A DNA stretch of 64,000 bases from Alcanivorax sp. 24. Its GTDB lineage: Bacteria > Pseudomonadota > Gammaproteobacteria > Pseudomonadales > Alcanivoracaceae. Where the stretch lies: NCBI RefSeq assembly GCF_004360225.1, contig NZ_SNUA01000012.1, forward strand, positions 81,859 through 145,858. The letters are read 5' to 3'. The notes under the pieces were generated by a model, which had not been told where the DNA came from, searched no databases, and saw only the letters and a program-made list of their open reading frames with translations. Position 1 is the stretch's first letter; every line of letters begins with the position of its first letter. Made by a program: the position numbers and the translations under genes. Shown here one piece after another: positions 26,308 to 34,543 of the stretch.

Positions 26308-28008
26308 TCACACGGCGACACGGCGCCGGGCGTCTTCATCAACCAGATCTTTCTTCGACAGCTTGCCCACGGCGGTCTTGGGCAGTGCCTCACGGATCTC
26401 CAGGCCGTGCACCATCTCGTGCTTGCCCAGCTTGTCCTTGAGGAAAACCTGCAGCTGTTCCAGCGTGAAGGGACTGGCGCCGTGCTTGAGCGTGACAAAA
26501 GCCTTGGGAGACTGTCCCCGGTACTCATCCGGCACGCCGATAACAGCCACTTCCGCAACGGCGGGGTGTTGGTAGATAGCTTCTTCAAGCACACGCGGAT
26601 AGACGTTGTAGCCACTGCACAACAGCATGTCCTTGCAGCGATCAACGATGAAAACGAAGCCGTCCTCGTCCATGTAGCCGATGTCGCCGGTGCGGAAGAA
26701 GCCGTCGAAGGTAGTGCTCTCGACGGTGGCCTCCGGTTTGTTCCAGTAGCCCTTCATTACATTGGGCCCCTGGATGCAGATCTCGCCTTTCTCACCCAGC
26801 GGCACGTAGCGCGTCGGGTCGTCCAGATCGAGCATTTTGATGGTCACGCCAGGATGTGGAATGCCGCAGGAACCGGCCTTACGCTTGCCTGGAATGGGCG
26901 AGAAAGTCCCGGTCGGCGAGGTTTCGGTCATACCCCAGCCTTCCGCCAGCCGGGTGCCGGTAATGGCGTTGAAGCGATTTCCCACCTCCACTGGCAACGG
27001 CGCGCCACCCGAATTGCACATCTTGAGCGTACGCAGGTCATAGCGGGCGGCATCGGGATCGTTGATGACGGCGGTGAACATGGTCGGCACGCCACAGAAA
27101 AAAGTGAGCTTCTTCTCGGTGATATCATGCAGCGCCGTCTTCGGATCGAAGCGCACATGCTGCACGATTTCCGCCGCGAGGCGCACGGCCAGCAGCAGGT
27201 TGACGGTCAGCGCGTAGATATGGAAAGGCGGCAGCACCGCGAGCACGCGTTCCTTGCCCATCTCGAACATCGGCGGCGTGCCCAGTCCGGTGGTGACCAC
27301 CTGCTCCACCGCCGAGGACAAATTACCGTGTGTCAGCATCGCCCCCTTGGGCAGCCCCGTGGTACCCCCCGTGTACTGCAGAATGGCGAGAGTCTCGCGC
27401 GGATCGTCGATGCCGTGGGCCCGGTACCAGCCATCGTTATCGACCAGCTCGGCGAAGCACATATGCCGCCCATCGGCAGGAATAGCCACGGTCTCTCCCC
27501 TGGCGGCCATCGCCGCCGCCACCTGCTCCGGGGCACCCGCCATTTCCGCCAGATTGCCGACAATCAACGTTTTCAGCCGTGTCGTGCCCAGCATGGCGGC
27601 CATCTGCGGGTATAGAGCAGCCATATCCAGCGTAATGAGAAAATCGGTCTGGCTGTCCTCGATCTTGTGCTTGAGCACATTGGCGGCGTCGAGCGGCGAA
27701 TAGTTCACCACCGTGCCGCCGGCTTGCAGTACGCCAAAAAGGCAGACCAGGTAATGTGGCGTGTTGGGCAGGAACAGGCCGACATGAACGCCCGGCCCGA
27801 CACCGAGCTTCTGCAGCCCGGCGGCGACCCGATCGGTCAACGCGCCGAGCTCGCGGTAGTTCATGTTTCGCCCCATAAAGTCGATCGCGGGTTGCTCCGG
27901 GTGATTAGCCACCGCATCAGCCAGGATCCGCTGTACCGCTTTGGGGGTGGTTTCGGCGTCCCAACGCACGCCCGGGGGGTAGGACTTCAGCCAGGGTTGG
28001 TTATTCAT
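26308..28008 (-). CDS. AMP-forming acyl-CoA ligase
   Basis: A 566-residue ANL-superfamily ligase of full length. Visible: the phosphate-binding loop YTGGTTGLPKGAMLTH (about residues 213-228), the ATP motif GWGMTETSPTGTFSP, the hinge-preceding GFFRTGDIGYMDEDG, the hinge DRCKD and the C-terminal catalytic Lys region PKTAVGKLSKKDL. It activates a carboxylic acid to acyl-AMP and then acyl-CoA. The domain pattern fits long-chain fatty acid or dicarboxylate ligases; exact chain length is not predictable. It is followed by an organic-anion transporter in the same operon. Confidence 0.93.
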   Translation of the reverse strand: MNNQPWLKSYPPGVRWDAETTPKAVQRILADAVANHPEQPAIDFMGRNMNYRELGALTDRVAAGLQKLGVGPGVHVGLFLPNTPHYLVCLFGVLQAGGTVVNYSPLDAANVLKHKIEDSQTDFLITLDMAALYPQMAAMLGTTRLKTLIVGNLAEMAGAPEQVAAAMAARGETVAIPADGRHMCFAELVDNDGWYRAHGIDDPRETLAILQYTGGTTGLPKGAMLTHGNLSSAVEQVVTTGLGTPPMFEMGKERVLAVLPPFHIYALTVNLLLAVRLAAEIVQHVRFDPKTALHDITEKKLTFFCGVPTMFTAVINDPDAARYDLRTLKMCNSGGAPLPVEVGNRFNAITGTRLAEGWGMTETSPTGTFSPIPGKRKAGSCGIPHPGVTIKMLDLDDPTRYVPLGEKGEICIQGPNVMKGYWNKPEATVESTTFDGFFRTGDIGYMDEDGFVFIVDRCKDMLLCSGYNVYPRVLEEAIYQHPAVAEVAVIGVPDEYRGQSPKAFVTLKHGASPFTLEQLQVFLKDKLGKHEMVHGLEIREALPKTAVGKLSKKDLVDEDARRRVAV

Positions 28009-28414
28009 TGTATGTCTCCCGAAAAAAAGCCTGCACGCGCTCCATGGGCAGCGTGTCTTTACGTCGGGGAAAGCCGGTGATTACCGGGCACGTTCGAGGC
28101 GAGCCTTCACCGGCAGGGTGGATGGAGGCATGTGGGAAGAACATCCGCACCGTCTTTTCCTGACGCTCAACCATCTTTTCGCGCCCCAGGAGGCCTGAAA
28201 AGGTGCGAATAGCCGGTCTACCGGTGAGTTCAGGTCAGGCGCGCGACGAGCGGAGGTTTTTCGTGGAGAGCCGTGAGGCGGTTCAGCCGCTTCGTTGAGA
28301 ACAACCACTTTTTCTCTGAACCGTGACAAAAAAACCCGTCCAGAGGACGGGTCAGCTCAAAGCTCAATGGAATGCGTAAAGGGTAGCGATGGCGACCAGG
28401 GCCGCCATCGAAAT
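28009..28414. other. Intergenic region, ABC operon end to ligase start
   Basis: A 406-bp gap. It contains the terminator of the LivFGMHK-type operon (28328-28352) and, near 28009-28080, the presumed promoter region of the acyl-CoA ligase. I see no open reading frame or repeat of the window's families here. Confidence 0.5.
28328..28352 (-). terminator. Intrinsic terminator of the ABC uptake operon
   Basis: Read on the minus strand, an 8-bp perfect stem ACCCGTCC/GGACGGGT with loop TCT is followed directly by a seven-T run. It lies 63 bp beyond the stop of the last ABC gene. This is a textbook rho-independent terminator. Confidence 0.9.
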
Positions 28415-29113
28415 TCATACTTCGAGCCACTCCTTGCGGATCGCCTCATCGACGCGCAGTTCTTCCGGCGTACCCTCGAAAACGATCTGGCCGTGGCCCA
28501 TTACCAGCACCCGGTGTGAAATATCCATGGCGATGGAGAGTTTCTGTTCCACCAGCAGAATGGACACACCGGCGTTGGCGATGTCACTGATCAATTCACC
28601 GATTTGCTTGACGATCAACGGTGCCAACCCTTCGGTGGGTTCGTCGATCATCATCAGCTCCGGGTCACCCATCAGCGTCCGGCACATGGTCAGCATCTGT
28701 TTTTCCCCGCCGGAGAGCACCCCAGCTGGAGAGTCCGCGCGGCGTGCCAGGTTGGGGAACATATCCAGCATCTGCTGAACCTTCCATTTGCCTGGTTTGC
28801 GCGGATTCTTTATGCCCAGCTCCAGATTCTGGCGAACCGTCAGGGTGGGGAAAATATCCCGGTCCTCCGGCACATACCCCAACCCGCGGCGGGCGATGGC
28901 ATGGCTGGGCAGGCCGGCGATTTCCTTGCCCCGGAAGCGGATCGATCCCTGCGGCGGCACTTCGCCCATGATCGATTTCACCGTGGTGGAACGGCCAACG
29001 CCATTTCGCCCCAGCAGCGACACCACTTCGCCTTCGTTGAGATGGAAATTCACCCCGTTGAGGATGTGACTTTTGCCGTAGTAAGCGTGCAGATCGTTGA
29101 CTTCCAGCATCAT
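28415..29113 (-). CDS. livF: Branched-chain-amino-acid-type ABC transporter ATPase (LivF-like)
   Basis: A 232-residue ABC ATPase with Walker A GRNGVGRST (Arg in place of the usual Lys: GVGRST rather than GxGKST), signature LSGGEKQML, Walker B LMMIDEPTEGL and H-loop/SILLVEQ typical of LivF. The Lys-to-Arg change in Walker A is notable because that Lys contacts ATP phosphates; LivF/LivG pairs can tolerate one weak site. It is the last gene of the operon, and its ATGATG start overlaps the LivG stop. It energises uptake together with LivG. Confidence 0.9.
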   Translation of the reverse strand: MMLEVNDLHAYYGKSHILNGVNFHLNEGEVVSLLGRNGVGRSTTVKSIMGEVPPQGSIRFRGKEIAGLPSHAIARRGLGYVPEDRDIFPTLTVRQNLELGIKNPRKPGKWKVQQMLDMFPNLARRADSPAGVLSGGEKQMLTMCRTLMGDPELMMIDEPTEGLAPLIVKQIGELISDIANAGVSILLVEQKLSIAMDISHRVLVMGHGQIVFEGTPEELRVDEAIRKEWLEV

Positions 29114-29856
29114 GCCGCCTCCTCGCCAAGATAGGCTTCCCGTACTTTGGGATCGTTACGGATGTCCTCCGGTTTGCCGGTGGCGATGATTTTGCCGTAC
29201 ACCAGAACCGAGATACGGTCGGCCAGTTCGAACACCACCCCCATATCGTGTTCCACGATCATCAGGGTCCGGCCTTCGGCCACCTGACGGATCAACTTGA
29301 TGGCCTGGGCGGTTTCGCTATTACTCATCCCCGCGGTGGGCTCATCCAGTAATACCACCGGGGCATCGCAGGCGATGGTCATGCCGATTTCCAGCGCCCG
29401 CTGGCTGGCATACGGCAGAGAGCCGGCCGGCACGTCACGCAGTGCTTGCAGACCAATCATTTCCAGCACTTCCTCGGCACGCCGATTGGCTTCTCGTACC
29501 CGCGCCGCCGGGCGCCAGAAAACGTAGCCGGCATGGCTTTGCTTGAAGCAGGCGCAACGCAAATTCTCAAACACACTGAGATTGACAAATACGTTGCTCA
29601 CCTGGAACGAACGCGCCAGCCCCCGTTGCTGAATCTTCTCCGGCGACAGGCCGTCGATGCGTTCCCCGAACAGCTGAATTTCTCCACTGGTGGGAGGAAA
29701 AGCGCCGGACAGCAGATTGAAGAACGTGGATTTACCGGCACCGTTGGGGCCGATAACAGCGTGGACCTCGTTTTTCTCCACTTCCAGGTCCACGCCACGG
29801 ATTACTTCCGCGGGGCCGAACTGCTTTTTCAGCCCCTTGATGGTCAAGGCGCTCAT
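29110..29856 (-). CDS. livG: Branched-chain-amino-acid-type ABC transporter ATPase (LivG-like)
   Basis: A 248-residue ABC ATPase with canonical Walker A GPNGAGKST, the LivG-type QQRGLARSFQVSNVF, Walker B VVLLDEPTAGMSN and the LMIVEHDMGVVF H-loop segment. The usual LSGGQ signature is altered (LPYASQRALEIGM), as often in LivG-family subunits of non-amino-acid transporters. Its ends overlap LivM and LivF by 4 bp, implying translational coupling. Confidence 0.92.
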   Translation of the reverse strand: MSALTIKGLKKQFGPAEVIRGVDLEVEKNEVHAVIGPNGAGKSTFFNLLSGAFPPTSGEIQLFGERIDGLSPEKIQQRGLARSFQVSNVFVNLSVFENLRCACFKQSHAGYVFWRPAARVREANRRAEEVLEMIGLQALRDVPAGSLPYASQRALEIGMTIACDAPVVLLDEPTAGMSNSETAQAIKLIRQVAEGRTLMIVEHDMGVVFELADRISVLVYGKIIATGKPEDIRNDPKVREAYLGEEAA

Positions 29857-31121
29857 GCGTTCACCTCCCGGTTTTTCTTGGTCGCCCGCATTACCAGCAC
29901 GCCGATCACCAACGCCGCCACGGCGGCCAGCCAGCCGGTGATGCCACCCGCCTGGAATTGCATGCCGAAGACGTTCACGGTATCGCCACCACCATGGCCG
30001 GCGAACATCAGCTCGATGGCAATGATCAACCCTAGCGCGATCAACAAGACCGCCACCGCACCTCCGAGCCAGCCCGGCAGACGTCGCGCCAAATGGCCTT
30101 CACGGTAAGCGGTCCGAACATGCTCGATACCGCCGCCCAGACCACGCGGCGCGAACATCACGATGGCCAGGAAAATCAGCCCCACATACAAAATCGAGGC
30201 GTCCGAGTAATCGCTCAGCAACGAGTTCATCAGCGTTACCAGCACCGCGCCGACGATCGGACCGTAAAACACACCCAGTCCGCCCACGGCGGCCATCAGC
30301 AGAGCCAGCCCCGAAGGAATCAGCCCCAACGACTCCGGCGTGATGATCTCGTAATTCACCGCCGCCATACCGCCGGCAAGACCGCCAAAGGAGCCGGACG
30401 CGATGAACACCAGGAAGCGGATATTGCGTGGTTGGTAGCCGATGAACTGCATCCGGTCCGGGTTATCCCGCACCGCGTTGGACATACGCCCCAGCGGCGT
30501 GCGGGTGAAAGCCCACATGGCCAGAACCGCGGCGAAGGTCCAGAACGCGATGAACCAGTACACATCCGCTGCCTGTGCCAGCTCCAGACCGAACCATTGC
30601 GGTCCGACCATGCGATTACCGTAGATGCCCGCCTCACCACCGAACACGGAGGGGAACATCTGGCCGGCGGCGGCGATCATCTCGCCGAGCCCGAGCGTGA
30701 TCATGGCAAAGGCGGTACCGGCACGGCGGCAGAACGGCCAGCCCAGAATCAAGGCCACCAGGCCACCGCCGATCATGCCGATCAGCGGCATGACCACCAC
30801 TGGCACGTGCGCCCAGAATCCCTCTCCCGCATAGGAGGCGTCGTCAATGGCGATCATCGCGTGCATGGCGGCATAGCTGCCAAGGCCAAAAAATACCGCA
30901 TGACCAAAGGACAACATACCGCCCTGCCCCAACAGCATGTTGTAGGACAGCGCGAAAACAATATTGATACCGATAGCGTTCATCAGCGTGAAGCTGAAGC
31001 CATCGGTAAAGATGAAAGGCAGGATCAACAGCACCGCGGCGAACACCAGCCACGGCACCAGCCCGCGCAGAGAAAAACGGTTATTGGAGCGGATCATGGT
31101 AGCAGTCATGTCGTCACTCAT
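29853..31121 (-). CDS. livM: Branched-chain-type ABC transporter permease (LivM-like)
   Basis: A 422-residue polytopic permease with the LivM signature NIVFALSYNMLLGQGGMLSFGHAVFFG and GGLGVFYGPIVGAVLV near the conserved EAA-like loop. It has extra C-terminal membrane segments (IALGLIIAIELMFAG, and LAAVAALVIGVLVM), making it longer than typical. It forms the transmembrane channel with LivH. The 4-bp overlaps on both sides indicate a tight operon. Confidence 0.92.
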   Translation of the reverse strand: MSDDMTATMIRSNNRFSLRGLVPWLVFAAVLLILPFIFTDGFSFTLMNAIGINIVFALSYNMLLGQGGMLSFGHAVFFGLGSYAAMHAMIAIDDASYAGEGFWAHVPVVVMPLIGMIGGGLVALILGWPFCRRAGTAFAMITLGLGEMIAAAGQMFPSVFGGEAGIYGNRMVGPQWFGLELAQAADVYWFIAFWTFAAVLAMWAFTRTPLGRMSNAVRDNPDRMQFIGYQPRNIRFLVFIASGSFGGLAGGMAAVNYEIITPESLGLIPSGLALLMAAVGGLGVFYGPIVGAVLVTLMNSLLSDYSDASILYVGLIFLAIVMFAPRGLGGGIEHVRTAYREGHLARRLPGWLGGAVAVLLIALGLIIAIELMFAGHGGGDTVNVFGMQFQAGGITGWLAAVAALVIGVLVMRATKKNREVNA

Positions 31122-32059
31122 GGTTCAAGCTCCCCCATCAGACCGCGGGGCCGGAAGATCAGAATCAGCACCAGCAGAATGAAAGGAGTCATCGGAGCCA
31201 GGTTGGCCAGGGTGATGCGCGCCACTTCGCCATACGGGTCGATCTGCAATCCGAAGATACCGAGAATGTCGGCAATGGAAGCGTCAATGGCCACGAAGAA
31301 CGTCTGCAGCAGGCCAATCAGCAAAGAGGCGTAGAACGCCCCGGGCAGCGAACCCATGCCGCCCACCACGACCACCACGAAGACAATCGGGCCCAGAGTG
31401 GCCGCCATACCCGGTTCCGTGGCCAGCAGAGGACCACCGATAACACCGGCAAGCCCGGCAAGCGCACAGCCGAAGCCGAACACCAGCATGAACAGCCGCG
31501 GTACGTTATGGCCCAGATGTCCGACCATGGCGCCATGAGTGAGGGCGGCGCGGATCATCATGCCAACCCGGGTTTTCTTCAGCAGGTACCAGAGGGCGAC
31601 GAACATCAAAATGGAAATCAGAATGACCACGCCGCGGAAAATGGAGTAGTCCGTACCGAACAGAGTAAACAAGGGCTCACGCAGGTATTCCGGCTCGCGG
31701 TACGGCACCGCCACCGTACCCCAGGTGAGTTGCACCAGTTCGTCAATGACATAGGCCAGACCGAAGGTAAACAATAGCTCGGCCACGTGACCGTTGGCGT
31801 GCACGCGGCGCAGACCGAAACGTTCCACCACGCTGCCCACAACGCCCACCAGAATGGGGGCCAGGATCAGAGCCGGCCAGAATCCGGTGTGCATACCCAG
31901 GGTGTAGGCAAAATAGGCGCCCAGCATATAGAAGCTGGCATGGGCGAAGTTGAGCACCCCCATCATGGAGAAGATCAGGGTGAGACCGCTGGACAGCATG
32001 AACAGCAAAAGGCCGTACAAAATACCGTTCAGCAGCGAAAAGAGGATAATTTCGAGCAT
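31118..32059 (-). CDS. livH: Branched-chain-type ABC transporter permease (LivH-like)
   Basis: A 313-residue membrane permease with the LivH start NGILYGLLLFMLSSGLTLIFSMMGVLNFAHASFYMLGAYF, in which the GLTLIFSMMGVLNFAHA helix is diagnostic, and a GGPLLATEPGM-containing central loop. It pairs with LivM. It is 67 bp downstream of the solute-binding-protein gene. Confidence 0.92.
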   Translation of the reverse strand: MLEIILFSLLNGILYGLLLFMLSSGLTLIFSMMGVLNFAHASFYMLGAYFAYTLGMHTGFWPALILAPILVGVVGSVVERFGLRRVHANGHVAELLFTFGLAYVIDELVQLTWGTVAVPYREPEYLREPLFTLFGTDYSIFRGVVILISILMFVALWYLLKKTRVGMMIRAALTHGAMVGHLGHNVPRLFMLVFGFGCALAGLAGVIGGPLLATEPGMAATLGPIVFVVVVVGGMGSLPGAFYASLLIGLLQTFFVAIDASIADILGIFGLQIDPYGEVARITLANLAPMTPFILLVLILIFRPRGLMGELEP

Positions 32060-32126
32060 GAGCAGGCTCCCGGGGCAGCGGAATCTCCGCTGCCCTTACT
32101 GCATCAACAAGGAGTCATGGCCGCCT

Positions 32127-33350
32127 TTAGTTGGGGCGGCGCATGCGGCAAGTGGTGGGCAGGGTCACGTCCTCACGAGCGATCTCGGCCACCTTGTGGA
32201 AGTTGTAGTCGGTGCCTTCCGCGCCGTATTTCATGCCGTCTTGCATTACGGAAATGAACATCGGCAGTTGGATCTGGTGATCCTCGGCCCGCATGGTCAC
32301 TTCACCGGTGGGCGTTTCGATGCTCAGTCCTTCCAGCGCCTTGGCCAGATCCTTCGGATCGGTGGAACCGGCTTTATCGGCAGCCGCCTTGAGCATGTCG
32401 AGCATGGTGCTCAAACGCAGGTAGTAGAAGTCCCAACCGGTTTTTTCATACATTTCCACCTGACGCTTGGCCATCTCCGGATCTTCGAAATCGCCGTAGT
32501 ACTCGTTGATCTGATAGATGCGGTCCACACCCTTGTCACCCAACTGGGTCACCACGCCGGAGCTGGCACCATAGTAGGTGTAGAACGGCGCTTTCAGACC
32601 GAATTCGGCGGCGGCTTTCACCAGCAAGGTGATGTCCTGACCCCAGTTACCGGAAATCACCGCGTCGGCGCCGGAAGCCTGGATCTTGGACACATACGGA
32701 GTGAAGTCCTTGACCTTGGCCAGCGGATGGAAGTCATTGCCGACGATTTCGATGTCCGGGCGCTTCTGCTTCAGCATTTCCTGAGCGGACTTGGACACCG
32801 CGTGACCGAAGCTGTAGTCCTGGTTGATCAGATAGACTTTGTGAATGTCCTTATTACTGGCGATATAGTTGGTCAACGCGTTCATTTTCATGTCCGCGTT
32901 GGCATCGAAGCGGAAGTGCCAGTAGGAGCAGCGATCATTGGTGAACGCCGGATCCACCGCCGCGTAGTTCAGGTACAACACTTCCTCGCCCGGGTTGCGG
33001 CGGTTGTGTTTCTCCACGGAGGTAATCAGCGCGGACGCGACGGAGGAACCGTTGCCCTGGGTCACCAGCTGGATACCATCATTGATGGCCTTCTGCAGTT
33101 GTACCAGGCTCTCCTGCGGGTTCACTTTGTTATCCAAACCGACGATTTCCAGTTTGGCACCGTTCAGGCCGCCATTGGCATTGATGCGTTCGGCTTCAAG
33201 CTTGAGGTGTTCGAACGCCGGTTGGCCGGCGGCGGCCATGGGACCGGTGAGCGGGTCGATCAAAGCGAGTTTCACCGTCTCCGCGGCGCTAACAGCGGTG
33301 CCTGCCAGCAGCAAGGAGGCGGTGACGAGGGTACGAACGGACTTCAACAT
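32127..33350 (-). CDS. livK: Periplasmic solute-binding protein of Liv-type ABC transporter
   Basis: A 407-residue secreted protein with a Sec signal peptide (basic start, LVTASLLLAGTAVSAAE with cleavage after AxA at about residue 23) and a Peripla_BP_6 fold: VKLALIDPLTGPMAAAGQP, then YLINQDYSFGHAVSKSAQEML and GADAVISGNWGQD. It captures the substrate in the periplasm for LivFGHM. In hydrocarbon degraders Liv-like systems also serve aromatic or carboxylic substrates, so branched-chain amino acids are only one option. First gene of the operon. Confidence 0.92.
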   Translation of the reverse strand: MLKSVRTLVTASLLLAGTAVSAAETVKLALIDPLTGPMAAAGQPAFEHLKLEAERINANGGLNGAKLEIVGLDNKVNPQESLVQLQKAINDGIQLVTQGNGSSVASALITSVEKHNRRNPGEEVLYLNYAAVDPAFTNDRCSYWHFRFDANADMKMNALTNYIASNKDIHKVYLINQDYSFGHAVSKSAQEMLKQKRPDIEIVGNDFHPLAKVKDFTPYVSKIQASGADAVISGNWGQDITLLVKAAAEFGLKAPFYTYYGASSGVVTQLGDKGVDRIYQINEYYGDFEDPEMAKRQVEMYEKTGWDFYYLRLSTMLDMLKAAADKAGSTDPKDLAKALEGLSIETPTGEVTMRAEDHQIQLPMFISVMQDGMKYGAEGTDYNFHKVAEIAREDVTLPTTCRMRRPN

Positions 33351-33761
33351 TTAGGCTCTCCACTTTGTTGTTGTTTTGCCGTTTTATTTCATCGCCGCGA
33401 GTAGGCGACGATCCACTTTCGTGGAACATCCTTCCGTTTCACAGGCCGGGGACGTTCCTTTGAATGATGCCAAGGAGGCATTCAATGTAATTTCAATGTT
33501 TCTGTCAGGGCCGGCGAAAGCGGCCATGCCGTTAAGTATGTTCCTAAGTTTTTTTACCTGTCCAGCCCCATCGCATATCCAATTTACGAACACTAAGTTG
33601 CTGTTTTTCCTTCATCTTTCTTCTAATTCCACCTCTATTCTTAAAGTAATGCGCTGTACTCCGTCCACCACCAAAACCGATAGAAATACGGTGAAAACCG
33701 TCATCCCCAAGCCCGCCCAGCCCCATTGTCGCCGATGACTGTTTGGTCACAGTGAACGGAG

Positions 33762-33783
33762 ACAGCAGCGCTGCTGTTTTTTT
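33762..33783 (+). terminator. Orphan plus-strand intrinsic terminator
   Basis: The perfect palindrome ACAGCAGCGCTGCTGT (33762-33777) is followed by a run of Ts to 33783. No plus-strand gene lies between 33351 and this site, so it may terminate a small RNA or stop antisense transcription toward the DUF1302 gene. Confidence 0.75.
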
Positions 33784-34152
33784 GAACGAAACTTTTTATG
33801 TTTCGGCGAATTTACCGCCTTTACGCAGCAGACCAGCCTCTTTTTTTTCGGCGTGTTACTTTTTTTCCCACAAACAGTAACAGCCTTCACCCTGTCTGAT
33901 CCTCGCCTTTGCTTTTCCGTGGCACGGCCGTACCATGAAAGGCCTTTCCGGCTTACCTGGCCGCTCCCCACCGGACGCCGAGACGTTACGCAAAGTAACA
34001 CCAGGGGAGAAAAGGTATACATGTCTGTTATTTTTTTCTCTTTTTGAGCATTTCTTGAGCAGATCCCGCCATCACTGATCACTTTTAAACCATTTCAACC
34101 CGCTTTCCCTTATTGACCCTCACGGCGGCGGCGGGTTGAATGCCCGCGCATC

Positions 34153-34232
34153 GTTTTATGCGGCCGCCCTCCATGGCGATCGCCCTCCGGGCGGTCACAT
34201 CGGTGACGTGAAGAATCACTCCCGGCGTTTTT
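34153..34232. repeat. Diverged copy of a dispersed hairpin element
   Basis: It shares with 62721-62797 and 63086-63165 the order: T-run, GCCGNCCNCCATGGCG hairpin, CCCTNNGGGC, then a second hairpin ending CTCCCGGC and a T-run. It is less conserved than the other two copies. Confidence 0.55.
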
Positions 34233-34543
34233 TAAAACACTGATTTACAAGAACACTCCGCCATGGACGGCGGCCAAACCAAAAGAACAACGCCTGCCTG
34301 CTCCATTTCCGGTGCCATGCGGATCGTCCCAATCTTGCCGGATGGCTGCCATGGCCGAAATGGCCAGCCCCGGTGCCCTGTCCGGTACCGGCCTCCACTT
34401 CGAAGGATCGTTCACGCGGTGCGGACGGTGACGTCGTCCGGTTTTCGCCGTTGGTCGGAACAGCCCGGCTTGTCGTGACACCAAGAGAAAAACAGTAACG
34501 ATCAGGGACCATTCGACCGGTCCCCAGCGGAGAGCGAAATACA

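Larger units (their letters stand above)
33351..34543. other. 1.2-kb gene-free divergent region
   Basis: No convincing coding sequence on either strand. The left half (about 33480-33860) is visibly AT-richer than the rest of the window, with several T-tracts. It contains a strong plus-strand terminator (33762-33783) with no annotated gene upstream, and a diverged copy of the hairpin element (34153-34232). It must also carry promoters for the Liv operon (minus) and the DUF1302 gene (plus, GGAGAG ribosome site near 34530). Confidence 0.6.

Noticed and set aside
33880-33960. Sigma-54 promoter (TGGCACGGCCGTACC)
   Set aside because: The -24 half looks good but the -12 half lacks the TTGC core at correct spacing.
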